DNA from: Opitutus sp.
GTDB lineage: Bacteria > Verrucomicrobiota > Verrucomicrobiia > Opitutales > Opitutaceae
Assembly (NCBI GenBank): GCA_009695305.1
Contig: SIBG01000021.1
Span: 1-52,446, forward strand
Direction: 5' to 3'
DNA length: 52,446 bases
The position numbers and the translations under genes are program-made. Positions within the stretch are counted from its first letter, which is position 1; each line of letters opens with the position of its first letter. The notes beneath the pieces are model-generated. The model saw nothing but the letters and a program-made list of their open reading frames with translations, did no database searches and was not told where the DNA came from. Positions 33,606 through 42,374 of the stretch are shown here, one piece after another.

Positions 33606-35654
33606 TTAGAATTCCCAACTGGCGCCGAGGCTCGGCAGGAGTGGCAGCTGCTTGCGGGGCTTTTTCGTATCGGTGACCAGCAGGCCGGAGACGATGACGT
33701 TATGGTCGTAGCCGAGGAGATTCACGCGGTCGTAGGCGTTGAACAAATCGAGAAAGAGGCGGAGTTCACTGTGGGCGAGGTGGACGCGCCGGGTGGCGCG
33801 CAGGTCAAGGCGATGATAATCGGGCAGCCGCAGGCCATAAACGGGACCATTGGCGGAGACGAGGACGCGGCGCGTGTTGGTGAGAGTGGTGAGTGAGTAG
33901 GCGACATCGGTGGTGGGCCAGCCGGTGTGAAACTGCCACGCGGTGCTGAACTGCCAGCGCGGGTTGGGCGTCCAAGTGAGATCGCCGTAGAGCGCATGGC
34001 GCTGATCGCGCGCGCGCGGCAGCCAGCGGCCGGCGAGCAATTCCTCGGCGCGGGCCAAGGTGTAGCTGGCGTTCCACGTAAGCGCGGAGCTGGCGTGACC
34101 GCTGAGCAGCAGCTCGACGCCGCGGGCGCGGCCGAGCGCGGGCGCGAGACGGACCCGGTCGTCTTGCGCCTCGGGAAAGAGGTCGTAGGCGTTATCGAGA
34201 TTCTCCCAGCGCGGGCGCACGTGCGTCAGGCGGCGCTCGTAGGCTTCGAGTCGCAGGGCGAGGCCGTGGCCGAGTGGTGCGTTGAGGCTGAGGACGCGGT
34301 GCTCCGCTTGCTCGGAGCGGTAGAAGCGCGTGTCGAGGGCGTTAGCCGCGAGTTCATGCAGGCCCTGCGATTGGGCGTAAACGCCCCATGCGGCGCGCAC
34401 CGTGGCGCGACCGAGGGTGAGGACGGCGTTGAAGCGCGGGCTGACGTCGGCGTCGTGGGTGGCGGAGTGACGGTCGAAACGCACGCCCGGCTCTAAGACG
34501 AAGGCGGCGAGCGGCTGCCATCGCGCGGCGACGAAGGCGCCGAACGAATCCCCGTCGGGTCGGGGCGCGGCGTTGCGCACGTCGGTGAAGGTGAACTGCC
34601 GTCCGGCGCTGACCGTGGTGAACTGGTGCGAGAACGTGTAGGCATAGCGCGCGCTGCCCGTGGTCGCCTCGACGCCGCTGCGCACGAGGGCGCGCTCGCC
34701 GAGGGCCAGTGACCAGTCGTTGCGCACGGCGAGCAGGTCGAGCGAGCGGTGGTCGCGGAGAAAAAACGGGAAACCGTCCATCGTGCCTCCGCCGTCGCGC
34801 GCCCAGGTGAGGCGCGTGAACGAGGCGACGGCTTCGCCGGTGAGCGTGGAGTTGACCGCGCCCTGCCAGCGGCCCCACACATAATCACTGTTGTAGCCGC
34901 TGGTGAGGTCGGGGTTGTTGTTGTTGCGATGATAGCGCAGGGTGTCGCCGGCGTGGAGCGCATGGAGCGAGACGGTGTGACCGGGCGCGGGATCGTATTC
35001 GACCTTGGCGGTCGCATCATAGTAGCGCGGGGTGATGTCCTCGTCCCGGTTGGCGACCTTTAGCGCGATGTCAGGGTAGCCGCGACGCGCCGACGCCAGC
35101 CAACGTCCGCGGCGGCCAGCGAACACGCCCTCGCTGTGCGCGCCGACTCCGGTGAGGCTTAACTCGAGGCCGGTGCGCCGCGGGCCGGGCGTGCGGGTGG
35201 CCATCGTGAGGACCGCGGCCGAGCGGTCGCCAAAGTCAGCGGCAAATCCGCCGGTCGTCAGATCGAGCCGGCTGATGGTGCGCGGATCGATGATCGAGAG
35301 CGCGCCGTCGACATCCTTCAGGTGAAACGGCTCGATGAGCTGCACGCCGTCGAGCCGGGCGAGGAGCTGCGTATTCGGCGCGCCGCGCACCCAGAACGAA
35401 GCAGTGACGTCGTTGGTGGCGAGACCGGGCAGGTGGGCGATCGCTCGAAAGAGATCGTCGCCGAGCTGCGGGAGGGTTTCGAGCTCCGCGCTGGTGAGGG
35501 TGACGCTCGACTCGATGCGGGCATCCGCGATTCCGAACTGGCTCGGGGTGACGACGACTTGGGCGAGTTTGACGGGAGGCTCGGGCAGCGTCTGGGCAGT
35601 CAGGGCGCACGCGACGACGAAGCCGAGGTAAACGAGGCAGCGGAGACAGGGCAT
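33606..35654 (-). CDS. TonB-dependent outer-membrane receptor
   Basis: 682 residues. The start at 35654 gives a signal peptide (LVYLGFVVACALTAQ) followed at once by a TonB-box-like AQVVVTP (31-37). The plug domain runs to about residue 160: FWVRGAPNTQLLARLDGVQL, PFHLKDVDGALSIIDP and GGFAADFGDRSAAVLTMAT. The remainder is beta-barrel with alternating strands, ending in Trp-Glu-Phe, the expected C-terminal aromatic. Ligand unknown; no siderophore or vitamin B12 markers are adjacent. Longer in-frame reading upstream to 36101 runs over the opposite-strand DUF6807 region and is not supported. Confidence 0.9.
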   Translation of the reverse strand: MPCLRCLVYLGFVVACALTAQTLPEPPVKLAQVVVTPSQFGIADARIESSVTLTSAELETLPQLGDDLFRAIAHLPGLATNDVTASFWVRGAPNTQLLARLDGVQLIEPFHLKDVDGALSIIDPRTISRLDLTTGGFAADFGDRSAAVLTMATRTPGPRRTGLELSLTGVGAHSEGVFAGRRGRWLASARRGYPDIALKVANRDEDITPRYYDATAKVEYDPAPGHTVSLHALHAGDTLRYHRNNNNPDLTSGYNSDYVWGRWQGAVNSTLTGEAVASFTRLTWARDGGGTMDGFPFFLRDHRSLDLLAVRNDWSLALGERALVRSGVEATTGSARYAYTFSHQFTTVSAGRQFTFTDVRNAAPRPDGDSFGAFVAARWQPLAAFVLEPGVRFDRHSATHDADVSPRFNAVLTLGRATVRAAWGVYAQSQGLHELAANALDTRFYRSEQAEHRVLSLNAPLGHGLALRLEAYERRLTHVRPRWENLDNAYDLFPEAQDDRVRLAPALGRARGVELLLSGHASSALTWNASYTLARAEELLAGRWLPRARDQRHALYGDLTWTPNPRWQFSTAWQFHTGWPTTDVAYSLTTLTNTRRVLVSANGPVYGLRLPDYHRLDLRATRRVHLAHSELRLFLDLFNAYDRVNLLGYDHNVIVSGLLVTDTKKPRKQLPLLPSLGASWEF

Positions 35655-35858
35655 GGCTTCGTTTGGCCTTGGGTGCGGCGGTGCGCAACAAAACTTTCGG
35701 CGGACATTCTCCGGCACGCGGTGAAAAATTTTCGGGATCGCGACGCCGGGAACCCCAACCGGGGCATTTCCCCGAGGGTAGAGTCGCATCCCTTCGCCGA
35801 CTGGAGGAGGGCGAGGGTTTGAGGGCGGGCGCAAGAACCGCGCACTCTTGCTCAAGAA

Positions 35859-36545
35859 ATGCGCATCAATGCCCCTCGCGCCGACGCCCGCCCGGGGCCG
35901 ACCATGGTGCGCCATCGCTGGAGTCCACCCGTCCTTGCCACTAAACCTGCCGGCAGCGCCACGATCAAACTCGACGTGACCTACACGCATCCCGCCGGTC
36001 GCATCGATCTGACCGAGACGCGCGAGCTGAGCATCTCCGCACCGGCGGCCGACGGCAGCTACCTCATCGACTGGCGGGCGCAGTTTACCGCGGGACCGCA
36101 CGGGGTGGTGCTCGATCGCACGCCAATGCCTGGAGAGCCCAAGGGTGCGGTGAACGGCGGTTACGCCGGTCTCGGGCTCCGCCTGGCGGCGGCGCCGCTG
36201 GCAATCGCGTTTGTCTCCACCGCCGGTCAGATCAGAAACTTCGTGAGCGACCGCGCGCGGCCGGCGGCTCCGGCGGTCGCCTGCAATTTCACCGATGGCG
36301 CGACTGAGGTCGGAGGGATCGCGATCTTCAGCGATCCCGTCAACGCCGGTCTAGAGGCGCCGTGGTATTTGATCAATAACACCCAGTTTCGTTTCGCCTG
36401 TGCTGCGCTCCTCGCGCCGCAGCCCCGGCCGGTGACCGCCGGCGGCGAATTCCAGCTCCGCTATCGCATCGCGCTGCGCCGGACCGCGTGGACGCCGGCG
36501 ACCCTCCAGGCGGCAGCGGCGAAATGGCAGCGCGCGAGCCGTTGA
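35859..36545 (+). CDS. DUF6807-like protein, apparently N-terminally truncated
   Basis: 228 codons. The recognisable part begins near residue 35 and contains GSYLIDWRAQFTA, GAVNGGYAGLGLRLA, GGIAIFSDPVNAGLEAPWYL and a C-terminal LRYRIALRRTAWTP, the C-terminal half of the DUF6807 (PmoA) family found near sugar-utilisation genes. The N-terminal half, including the His-rich region these proteins usually carry, is absent. The first 35 codons look non-coding and there is no signal peptide. An alternative ATG is at 35904. It may be a 5'-truncated remnant left by deletion next to the TonB receptor gene. Confidence 0.6.
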   Translation: MRINAPRADARPGPTMVRHRWSPPVLATKPAGSATIKLDVTYTHPAGRIDLTETRELSISAPAADGSYLIDWRAQFTAGPHGVVLDRTPMPGEPKGAVNGGYAGLGLRLAAAPLAIAFVSTAGQIRNFVSDRARPAAPAVACNFTDGATEVGGIAIFSDPVNAGLEAPWYLINNTQFRFACAALLAPQPRPVTAGGEFQLRYRIALRRTAWTPATLQAAAAKWQRASR

Positions 36546-36620
36546 GACAATTTACCCGCCGAAACGCGGCGTCTTATTGAATTTGCCTCGGCCGTTTGAA
36601 TGGAGGCAAATCAGGCCGAA

Positions 36621-38054
36621 ATGAGAATCTACTTCATGGGCATCGGCGGCACGGCGATGGGTCACGCGGCGCTGCTCGCGCGGGCGGCCGGCCATGAGGT
36701 GCTGGGGGCGGACGCCGGCGTCTACCCGCCGATGAGCACCGTGCTGGCCGAGGCCGGGATCACGCTGCACGAGGGCTACGATGCGGCGCGGCTGGAGAGA
36801 CTTGCGCCGGATCTCGTCGTGATCGGCAACGCGATGTCGCGGGGCCATCCCGAAGTCGAATGGCTGCTGGAGTCGCGCACCCTGGCCTTCACCTCCCTGC
36901 CGGCCCTGTTGCATGATTTCGTGCTGAAGCGGCGGCGCAATCTGGTGATCGCTGGCACGCATGGGAAGACGACGACAACCGCGCTTGCGGCATTTTTGCT
37001 GCGGGAGAATGGCGGCGATCCCGGTTTTCTCATTGGCGGCGTGCCGCAGGATCCGCCCGTCGGCGCGCACCTCGGCGCGGAGCGAGATCCCTTTGTCATC
37101 GAAGGCGACGAATACGACAGCGCGTTCTTCGACAAGCGGAGCAAGTTCATCCATTATGCGCCGCACGTCGTGGTGCTGAACAATCTCGAGTTCGACCACG
37201 CTGATATTTTTCGCGATCTGGTGGATGTGCAGCGCACGTTTACGCACCTGACGCGCATCGTTCCGCGCAACGGATTCATCGTGATCAATGGGGACGATGA
37301 CAATCTGCGCGCGCTGGGGCCGATGCCGTGGACGCAGGTGGTGCGGGTCGGCACGGGCGAGACGAATGACGTGCGCATCGTGGATTTCGCCGAGTCGGCG
37401 GAGGGCGCGGAGTTCCGGTTGCTGTGGCGGGGTGAGCTCTGGACGCACGTGAAGTGGGCGCAGCCCGGCCTGTTCAACGCCCGGAATGCCGCGGTGGCGG
37501 CGACCGCGGCCGGCCTTTCCCGCGAGGCCAGGAATCCCAGCCTGCTCCGGCTTGAAGCGCTCGCGCGTTTCCGGGGCGTGAAGCGCCGGCAGGAAGTGTT
37601 GCTGGCGACGCCGCGGCTGACGGTGATCGAGGACTTTGGCCATCATCCGACGGCGCTCGCGGAGACGCTGCGTTCGTTTCGCGCCAGATTTCCCCGCGCC
37701 TTGCTCACGGCGGTGTTCGAGCTGCGCAGCAACACTTCGAGCCGGCGCACGATGCAGGCGGCCTTCATGCGCGCGCTGGCGCAGGCGGATGAGGTTTACA
37801 TTGGGGCCATGAACCGGCCGGAACGGCTGCGGGCCGAAGAACGGCTCGACCCCGAGGCGGTGGTGCAGCATCTCGAATCGCAGGGCGTCGAGGCCCACTT
37901 CGCCGTGACGAACGCCGCGCTGCTGAAAAAGTTGCTCGAAAGCGAGGGGAACGCCCCGGCCGGCCGGTCGCGCCTCGTCGTGTTTTTCACCAACGGATCG
38001 TTCGATGGCATCATCGGCGAGTTCGTCGCCGCGGCCAAGCCGCCGGTCGGCTAG
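36621..38054 (+). CDS. mpl: UDP-N-acetylmuramate:L-alanyl-gamma-D-glutamyl-meso-DAP ligase (Mpl)
   Basis: 477 residues, a Mur ligase that recycles the murein tripeptide onto UDP-MurNAc. The N-terminal Rossmann motif MGIGGTAMGHAALLARAAGH, ATP-binding GTHGKTTTTALAAFLL, the EGDEYDSAFFDKRSKF segment typical of Mpl rather than MurC, and VIEDFGHHPTALAETL are all present. An in-frame ATG at 36600 would add seven residues; 36621 fits the hydrophobic family N-terminus. Its stop overlaps that of the convergent kinase gene (CTAG shared by both). Confidence 0.93.
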   Translation: MRIYFMGIGGTAMGHAALLARAAGHEVLGADAGVYPPMSTVLAEAGITLHEGYDAARLERLAPDLVVIGNAMSRGHPEVEWLLESRTLAFTSLPALLHDFVLKRRRNLVIAGTHGKTTTTALAAFLLRENGGDPGFLIGGVPQDPPVGAHLGAERDPFVIEGDEYDSAFFDKRSKFIHYAPHVVVLNNLEFDHADIFRDLVDVQRTFTHLTRIVPRNGFIVINGDDDNLRALGPMPWTQVVRVGTGETNDVRIVDFAESAEGAEFRLLWRGELWTHVKWAQPGLFNARNAAVAATAAGLSREARNPSLLRLEALARFRGVKRRQEVLLATPRLTVIEDFGHHPTALAETLRSFRARFPRALLTAVFELRSNTSSRRTMQAAFMRALAQADEVYIGAMNRPERLRAEERLDPEAVVQHLESQGVEAHFAVTNAALLKKLLESEGNAPAGRSRLVVFFTNGSFDGIIGEFVAAAKPPVG

Positions 38055-39647
38055 GCTGTCGCGGAGGAGGGGCGCGCCTGACCGGCAAGCGCCGAGGGTG
38101 CCGCGACCGCGACAAAGTTGGTCAAGAGGGTTTTAAATTTTCTCAAATCGAGGGGTTTCGTGAGATGTTCGTCCATCCCGGCCGCCAGACGTTTATCCCG
38201 CGTGCCCTGGGCGATCGACGCGGTGAGTGCGATGATGGGCGTGTGCTGGCCCGGTGGCTCGGCGGCCCGGATGCACCGGGTCGCGGTGTAGCCGTCCAGA
38301 TCGGGCATTTGCAGATCCATCAGGATCGCGTCGTAGCGGTGACTCGCGGCGAGGCGGATCGCTTCCTCTCCGCCCGAGGCCAGATCAGGATCGAACCCAT
38401 TGCGGCTGAGAAAAACCTCGAGGAGAAAACGGTTCGTCTGCATGTCATCGACGACCAAAATGCGCGGGCGATGAGCCGGACCAGCCGTGGACTCCAGTGG
38501 GGTAGGTAACGCATCCTCGGGCAGGGCGACCGGCGCCGCCGGCAGGAAGAACGAGAAGTCGGTGCCTTCGCCGGGCGCGCTGCGCACGGCGATTTCCCCG
38601 CCCATGAGCATGACGAGCCGCTGACAAATCGCGAGGCCGAGGCCGGTGCCGCCATAGCGACGCGTCGTGGACGTGTCGGCCTGCATGAACATTTGGAAGA
38701 GACCTTTTTGCTTTTCCACGGCGATGCCGATGCCGGTGTCACGCACCGAGACACTGAGCCGGCCCTGCGGGTCACCGGCTGCGGGCGGCGCCCAGGTGAG
38801 GAAGACCGTGACGGAGCCCGTGGGCGTGAACTTGATCGCGTTGTCGACCAGATTGACGAGCACCTGACGGAAGCGGAGGGCATCACCGGCGACGAGGAGC
38901 GGCCCGACGAGCTGCGCTTCGAAGCGCAGCGCGATTTGCTTCTCGAGCGCACGGGTGCCGAGCAGCCGGAGCGCCTCGTGCGCGGTCTCGGCGGGCGCGA
39001 AAGGCAACCGCTCGAGCGCGAGCCGGCCTTCCTCAATTTTGGAAAGATCGAGGACGTCGTTGATCAGCGCGCTGAGCCGCGTGCCCTCGCCGGTGATGGT
39101 CGCGAGGTAGCCGCGCTGCGCTTCATCGAGTTTGGTTTCAGACAGGAGACTGGCGAAGCCGAGGACGGCGTTGAGCGGCGTGCGAATTTCGTGGCTCATC
39201 ACGGCGAGGAAATCGCCCTTGGCGCGGCTGGCGTCGTCGGCGGCAGTCTTGGCGCGCTGAAGTTGCCGCTCGGTGTCCGCGCGTTCGCGCAGCTCGGCGC
39301 GCAGGAGCGCCAGCTGGGTGGCGCTGATCAGGAGCACGGTGATCAGCAGGGTGGTGCCGGCGAGCGCCAGCGCGCGGAGCCCGGCGACGGTGCCGATCGG
39401 GGCCGGGCGCAGGCCCGCCGATCGCGGTCGTCGCCCACTCCGCCAGCAGCACACCGGCGACGACGAGCCCGGCGACGACCGCGCACGTTGGGCGGGAGAA
39501 ATCCTGATCGGCCCGACGGCGGCGCACATGGCCGCGGCACCATTGACAGGCCGCCAGCGAAACGATCGCAAAGCCGGCGGCGTCGAGACGGAACCGCAGA
39601 AGATCAGTCAGCAATGGGTCGGCGTTGATCATGGCTTTCGGTGCCAT
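38051..39647 (-). CDS. Hybrid sensor histidine kinase, apparent frameshift near its N-terminus
   Basis: The main frame (38051-39571) encodes, after a membrane span, a HisKA domain (MSHEIRTPLNAVLGFASLL), a HATPase with NLVDNAIKF, DTGIGI and GGTGLGLAI, and a C-terminal receiver with phospho-Asp in AILMDLQMPDLDGYTA. The first 55 codons of that frame are implausible. A different frame starting at ATG 39647 (or 39632) encodes a convincing N-terminus, LLTDLLRFRLDAAGFAI with a membrane span AVVAGLVVAGVLLAEW. The two join if one G is skipped at about 39414-39422, suggesting a one-base insertion or a sequence error. The intact product would be about 531 residues with two or more spans. The signal and any partner regulator are unknown. 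Confidence 0.82.
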
Positions 39648-39753
39648 GACGGTGCCGGATGCGCGGGGACGGGCAAATTGCGGATTTACCCATCCGTTAC
39701 TTAGGGGTTACTTAGCGCGAGGCGTAGGTGTTGCTACGCCACCGCGCCGCGAC

Positions 39754-41169
39754 TCACTGCGCCTGCTTCGCGATTTTCCAGGTTGCCGGTTTCTGCCCGG
39801 TGGGCAGCGCGAGCAGATCGTAGTCGTGATAGCCGGTGATTTTCACCCGGGAGAATTCACCGACGGGCAGCTCGCGCGGCACGTAAACGCGACCGTCGAT
39901 GTCCGGGGCGTCGGCCTCGCCGCGGGCCACGCCGGGCTCCTCGACGAGCACGCGGAGGGTTTGGTGGACCTGGCTCGCGCTCACCTTTGCGGCGATTTCC
40001 TTTTGCAGCGCCATGAGGCGGTGCCAGCGCGCTGCTTTCACCTTGGGGGCCAGCTGGTGGTCCATCTTGGCGCCACGGGTGCCTTCTTCCTGCGAGTAAC
40101 GAAACACGCCGAGCCGTTCGAACTTCGTCTCGTGAATGAAGGCGCAGAGTTCGTCCACATCCGCTTCGGTTTCGCCGGGAAACCCCACAATGAACGTCGT
40201 GCGGATCGCGATGCCGGGGATCCCGGCACGGATGCGCCGGATGAGATCGCGGATGTAGGCGCCGCTGGTTTCGCGCTGCATCCGGCCGAGCATGTGATCG
40301 CTGATGTGCTGGAGCGGGATGTCGATGTAGCGGGCGACCTTTGGGCACTCGGCGATGGTGCGGATGAGTTCGTCACTCCAATGCGCGGGATGCGTATAGA
40401 GCAGGCGAATCCAGAAATCGCCCTCGAGGGCGTTGAGCTCGCGGAGGAGGGTGGTGAGCGCGGAGCCGCGGGACGAGTCGACCGGCGTGCGCGGATTCGG
40501 GCGCTCGTCCCACGTGTCCATGCCGAAAAACGTCGTGTCTTGGGAAATCAGATTCAGCTCCTTGACGCCTTCCTTCACCAGCTGGCGTGCTTCGGCCACG
40601 ACGCTGGCGATGGTGCGGCTGCGGTGCCGGCCGCGGATCTGCGGAATGATGCAAAACGTGCAGGGGTGGTTGCAGCCCTCGGCGATCTTGATGTAAGCGA
40701 AATGTTTTGGCGTGAGCCGGAAACGCGGCGTGTCGTAGTCGGGGATGTAGGTCGAGCGACCCTCAATGAACGAGACGGGCGCGGCTTCCTTGGCGCGAAC
40801 TTGGCCCAATAGTTTCTCGATGATGGGCGCGACGGTGGTGACTTGATCGAGCCCGATGAACGCGTCCACCTCGTCGTGCAGCGAGCTCGAGAGATCCTGC
40901 GAGAACCGCTGTGCCATGCAGCCGGCGACGATCACCTTCTGGCCCCGGTGGCGCTTCCGCAGACCGCGGTTCTGGTGGACTTCGAGAATGTGGCCGATCG
41001 ATTCCTCTTTCGATGAGTCGATAAACGAGCAGGTGTTGACGATGACGACGTCGGCTTTTTCTGCCTCGGGAATGACGCGCATCCCGGCTTGGTGCAGATG
41101 GCCGATCATGATCTCGCTATCGACGAGATTTTTCGCGCACCCGAGAGAAATGAGACTGACGGTGACCAT
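39754..41169 (-). CDS. rimO: Ribosomal protein S12 methylthiotransferase RimO
   Basis: 471 residues from ATG 41169 (VSLISLGCAKNLVDSEIM), the standard start; a further upstream ATG at 41190 is less likely because it falls in the terminator T-run region. The UPF0004 domain has its three cysteines (GCAKN, NTCSFI, AGCMAQR), the radical SAM motif is CNHPCTFC, and a C-terminal TRAM domain ends with SRVKITGYHDYDLLA. RimO methylthiolates an aspartate of ribosomal protein uS12. It follows a strong terminator, so it has its own promoter or depends on read-through. Confidence 0.95.
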   Translation of the reverse strand: MVTVSLISLGCAKNLVDSEIMIGHLHQAGMRVIPEAEKADVVIVNTCSFIDSSKEESIGHILEVHQNRGLRKRHRGQKVIVAGCMAQRFSQDLSSSLHDEVDAFIGLDQVTTVAPIIEKLLGQVRAKEAAPVSFIEGRSTYIPDYDTPRFRLTPKHFAYIKIAEGCNHPCTFCIIPQIRGRHRSRTIASVVAEARQLVKEGVKELNLISQDTTFFGMDTWDERPNPRTPVDSSRGSALTTLLRELNALEGDFWIRLLYTHPAHWSDELIRTIAECPKVARYIDIPLQHISDHMLGRMQRETSGAYIRDLIRRIRAGIPGIAIRTTFIVGFPGETEADVDELCAFIHETKFERLGVFRYSQEEGTRGAKMDHQLAPKVKAARWHRLMALQKEIAAKVSASQVHQTLRVLVEEPGVARGEADAPDIDGRVYVPRELPVGEFSRVKITGYHDYDLLALPTGQKPATWKIAKQAQ

Positions 41170-41181
41170 GGGGAGAACGGG

Positions 41182-41214
41182 CGAAAACAAAAGCGGCGGT
41201 CCAAAGACCGCCGC
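41182..41214 (-). terminator. Rho-independent terminator behind the 32-residue basic protein gene
   Basis: On the minus strand GCGGCGGTC pairs with GACCGCCGC across a four-base loop and is followed by CTTTTGTTTT. It is 28 bp past the stop codon of the small gene and 13 bp before the rimO start. Confidence 0.85.
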
Positions 41215-41241
41215 AGGCGTGACGCAGCGCTGGAGGCCGGC

Positions 41242-41340
41242 TTACTTCTTCTTCGCGGCCTGCTTGGCGCGGATTTTCTTGCGCTTGAGGTAGGCGGCGC
41301 GGCGTTTGCGTTTGATATACTTGTTCAGTTGTTGGCCCAT
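41242..41340 (-). CDS. Small, highly basic 32-residue protein
   Basis: The minus-strand reading from ATG 41340 to TAA at 41242 is MGQQLNKYIKRKRRAAYLKR followed by KKIRAKQAAKKK. Fifteen of 32 residues are Lys or Arg and there is no acidic residue, as in small ribosomal proteins. The gene is too short for usual gene finders. It lies 29 bp after the Rsm22-like gene, is followed by a strong terminator, and is followed by rimO. I recall similar short basic proteins in Verrucomicrobia but no established function. A ribosome- or RNA-bound role is an inference from composition and neighbours. Confidence 0.75.
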   Translation of the reverse strand: MGQQLNKYIKRKRRAAYLKRKKIRAKQAAKKK

Positions 41341-41369
41341 GGTGATTGGAAGTGTGAAGGGGCGATGTT

Positions 41370-42374
41370 TCATAGCGCGGCGGGCGAGTCAAGCGCCTCG
41401 CCGCTGAGAATTTTTCCGCCCGCGCGCCGCCAGCGATAGATCAACGGGGCCTTGGTGCGATCGAGTTGTTTGAAGAGCGCGGGGTCGGCGCGCTTCGGCA
41501 GTTCGAGGTCGGCGAGCCCGGTGGCATCGCAGCTGAGTAGGCGGGCATAGGGTTTGAAAAATTCGGGCCGCCCGATGAGGCGCGCGAGGTCGGCCGGCGC
41601 AGAGGCGTCGCCGTGGCGATCGAGCGCCAGGAAACAATAGGGCAGGCTGCGCAGGTCGATGCCGGCGCGCTGGCCGAATTTTACCCAGTTAGAATCGGCG
41701 AAAATTTCTGGCGGTGGCGGAGCGAAGAAGTGGCACCAGTGGCGTTCGTTGCCGGGCTGGAGGATGGGGCAGGAATTTCCGTGGGTGCAGGGGGCGACAA
41801 CCTGGAACTCCTCCCGCAGGTCCTCGCGCATCGCCCCGAGCTCGCGGCTCGCAGCGTGCGTGCCGGGCTCCACCCACAACACGGACTCGGCGCGGTCCAT
41901 GAGCCCGAGGAGCGTCGCGAGCTGGTCGGGCGCGAGCTCGTTCATCACATGGCTGATCACCAGGAGTCCGAGTGGCTCCGCGGCGGCGAGAAATCCCGGC
42001 GTAGCTTGATCGACGCGCAGCGCGGGAAAGGCGCGCTGGGCGGACTCGGCGGCGAAGTCGCACGCCAGCGGCGAGTGATCCCACACCGTGAGGGCGTCGA
42101 AAGTTTCGGCGCCGAAAAATGCGATCACCCGCCGGGCGGCGATGCCACTGCCGCAACCCCAGTCGAGAATGTGGCGCGACGCTGGCCGCCAGCGGCGCAA
42201 CTGCAACTCCCGCAGGACCTGATCCCATTTCCAGCCGATGCGCTCACCGTAGGTGAAATCGTAGCTGGCGAGGTCACGCGACGAGTTCCAATACGGCCCC
42301 GTGGCCGGGCCACCGCGCAGGAAGAGTTCGCGGAAGCGTTCGAGGGCGGACCAGTCGAGTGTGTCCCAAGTCAT
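41370..42374 (-). CDS. Rsm22-like ribosomal small-subunit methyltransferase family protein
   Basis: 334 residues. The N-terminal helix region is followed by a SAM-binding motif HILDWGCGSGIAARRVIAFF and later ISHVMNELAPDQL. A Cys-rich element (APCTHGNSCPIL...HWCHFF) matches the position of the cysteine cluster of the Rsm22/METTL17 family, mitochondrial small-subunit assembly factors that bind an iron-sulfur cluster. Only three cysteines are visible in the cluster, so metal binding is uncertain. The ATG overlaps the stop of the upstream methyltransferase gene (ATGA). The C-terminus ends in a basic region (KAPLIYRWRRAGGKIL). Confidence 0.82.
   Translation of the reverse strand: MTWDTLDWSALERFRELFLRGGPATGPYWNSSRDLASYDFTYGERIGWKWDQVLRELQLRRWRPASRHILDWGCGSGIAARRVIAFFGAETFDALTVWDHSPLACDFAAESAQRAFPALRVDQATPGFLAAAEPLGLLVISHVMNELAPDQLATLLGLMDRAESVLWVEPGTHAASRELGAMREDLREEFQVVAPCTHGNSCPILQPGNERHWCHFFAPPPPEIFADSNWVKFGQRAGIDLRSLPYCFLALDRHGDASAPADLARLIGRPEFFKPYARLLSCDATGLADLELPKRADPALFKQLDRTKAPLIYRWRRAGGKILSGEALDSPAAL

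Noticed and set aside
35655..36101. Upstream extension of the TonB receptor frame
   Set aside because: No signal peptide at that start and it runs opposite the DUF6807 region; the start at 35654 gives a signal peptide and TonB box.
36552..37898. A 448-codon minus-strand open frame opposite mpl
   Set aside because: Histidine/arginine-rich composition typical of antisense of high-GC genes; mpl on the other strand has complete family motifs.
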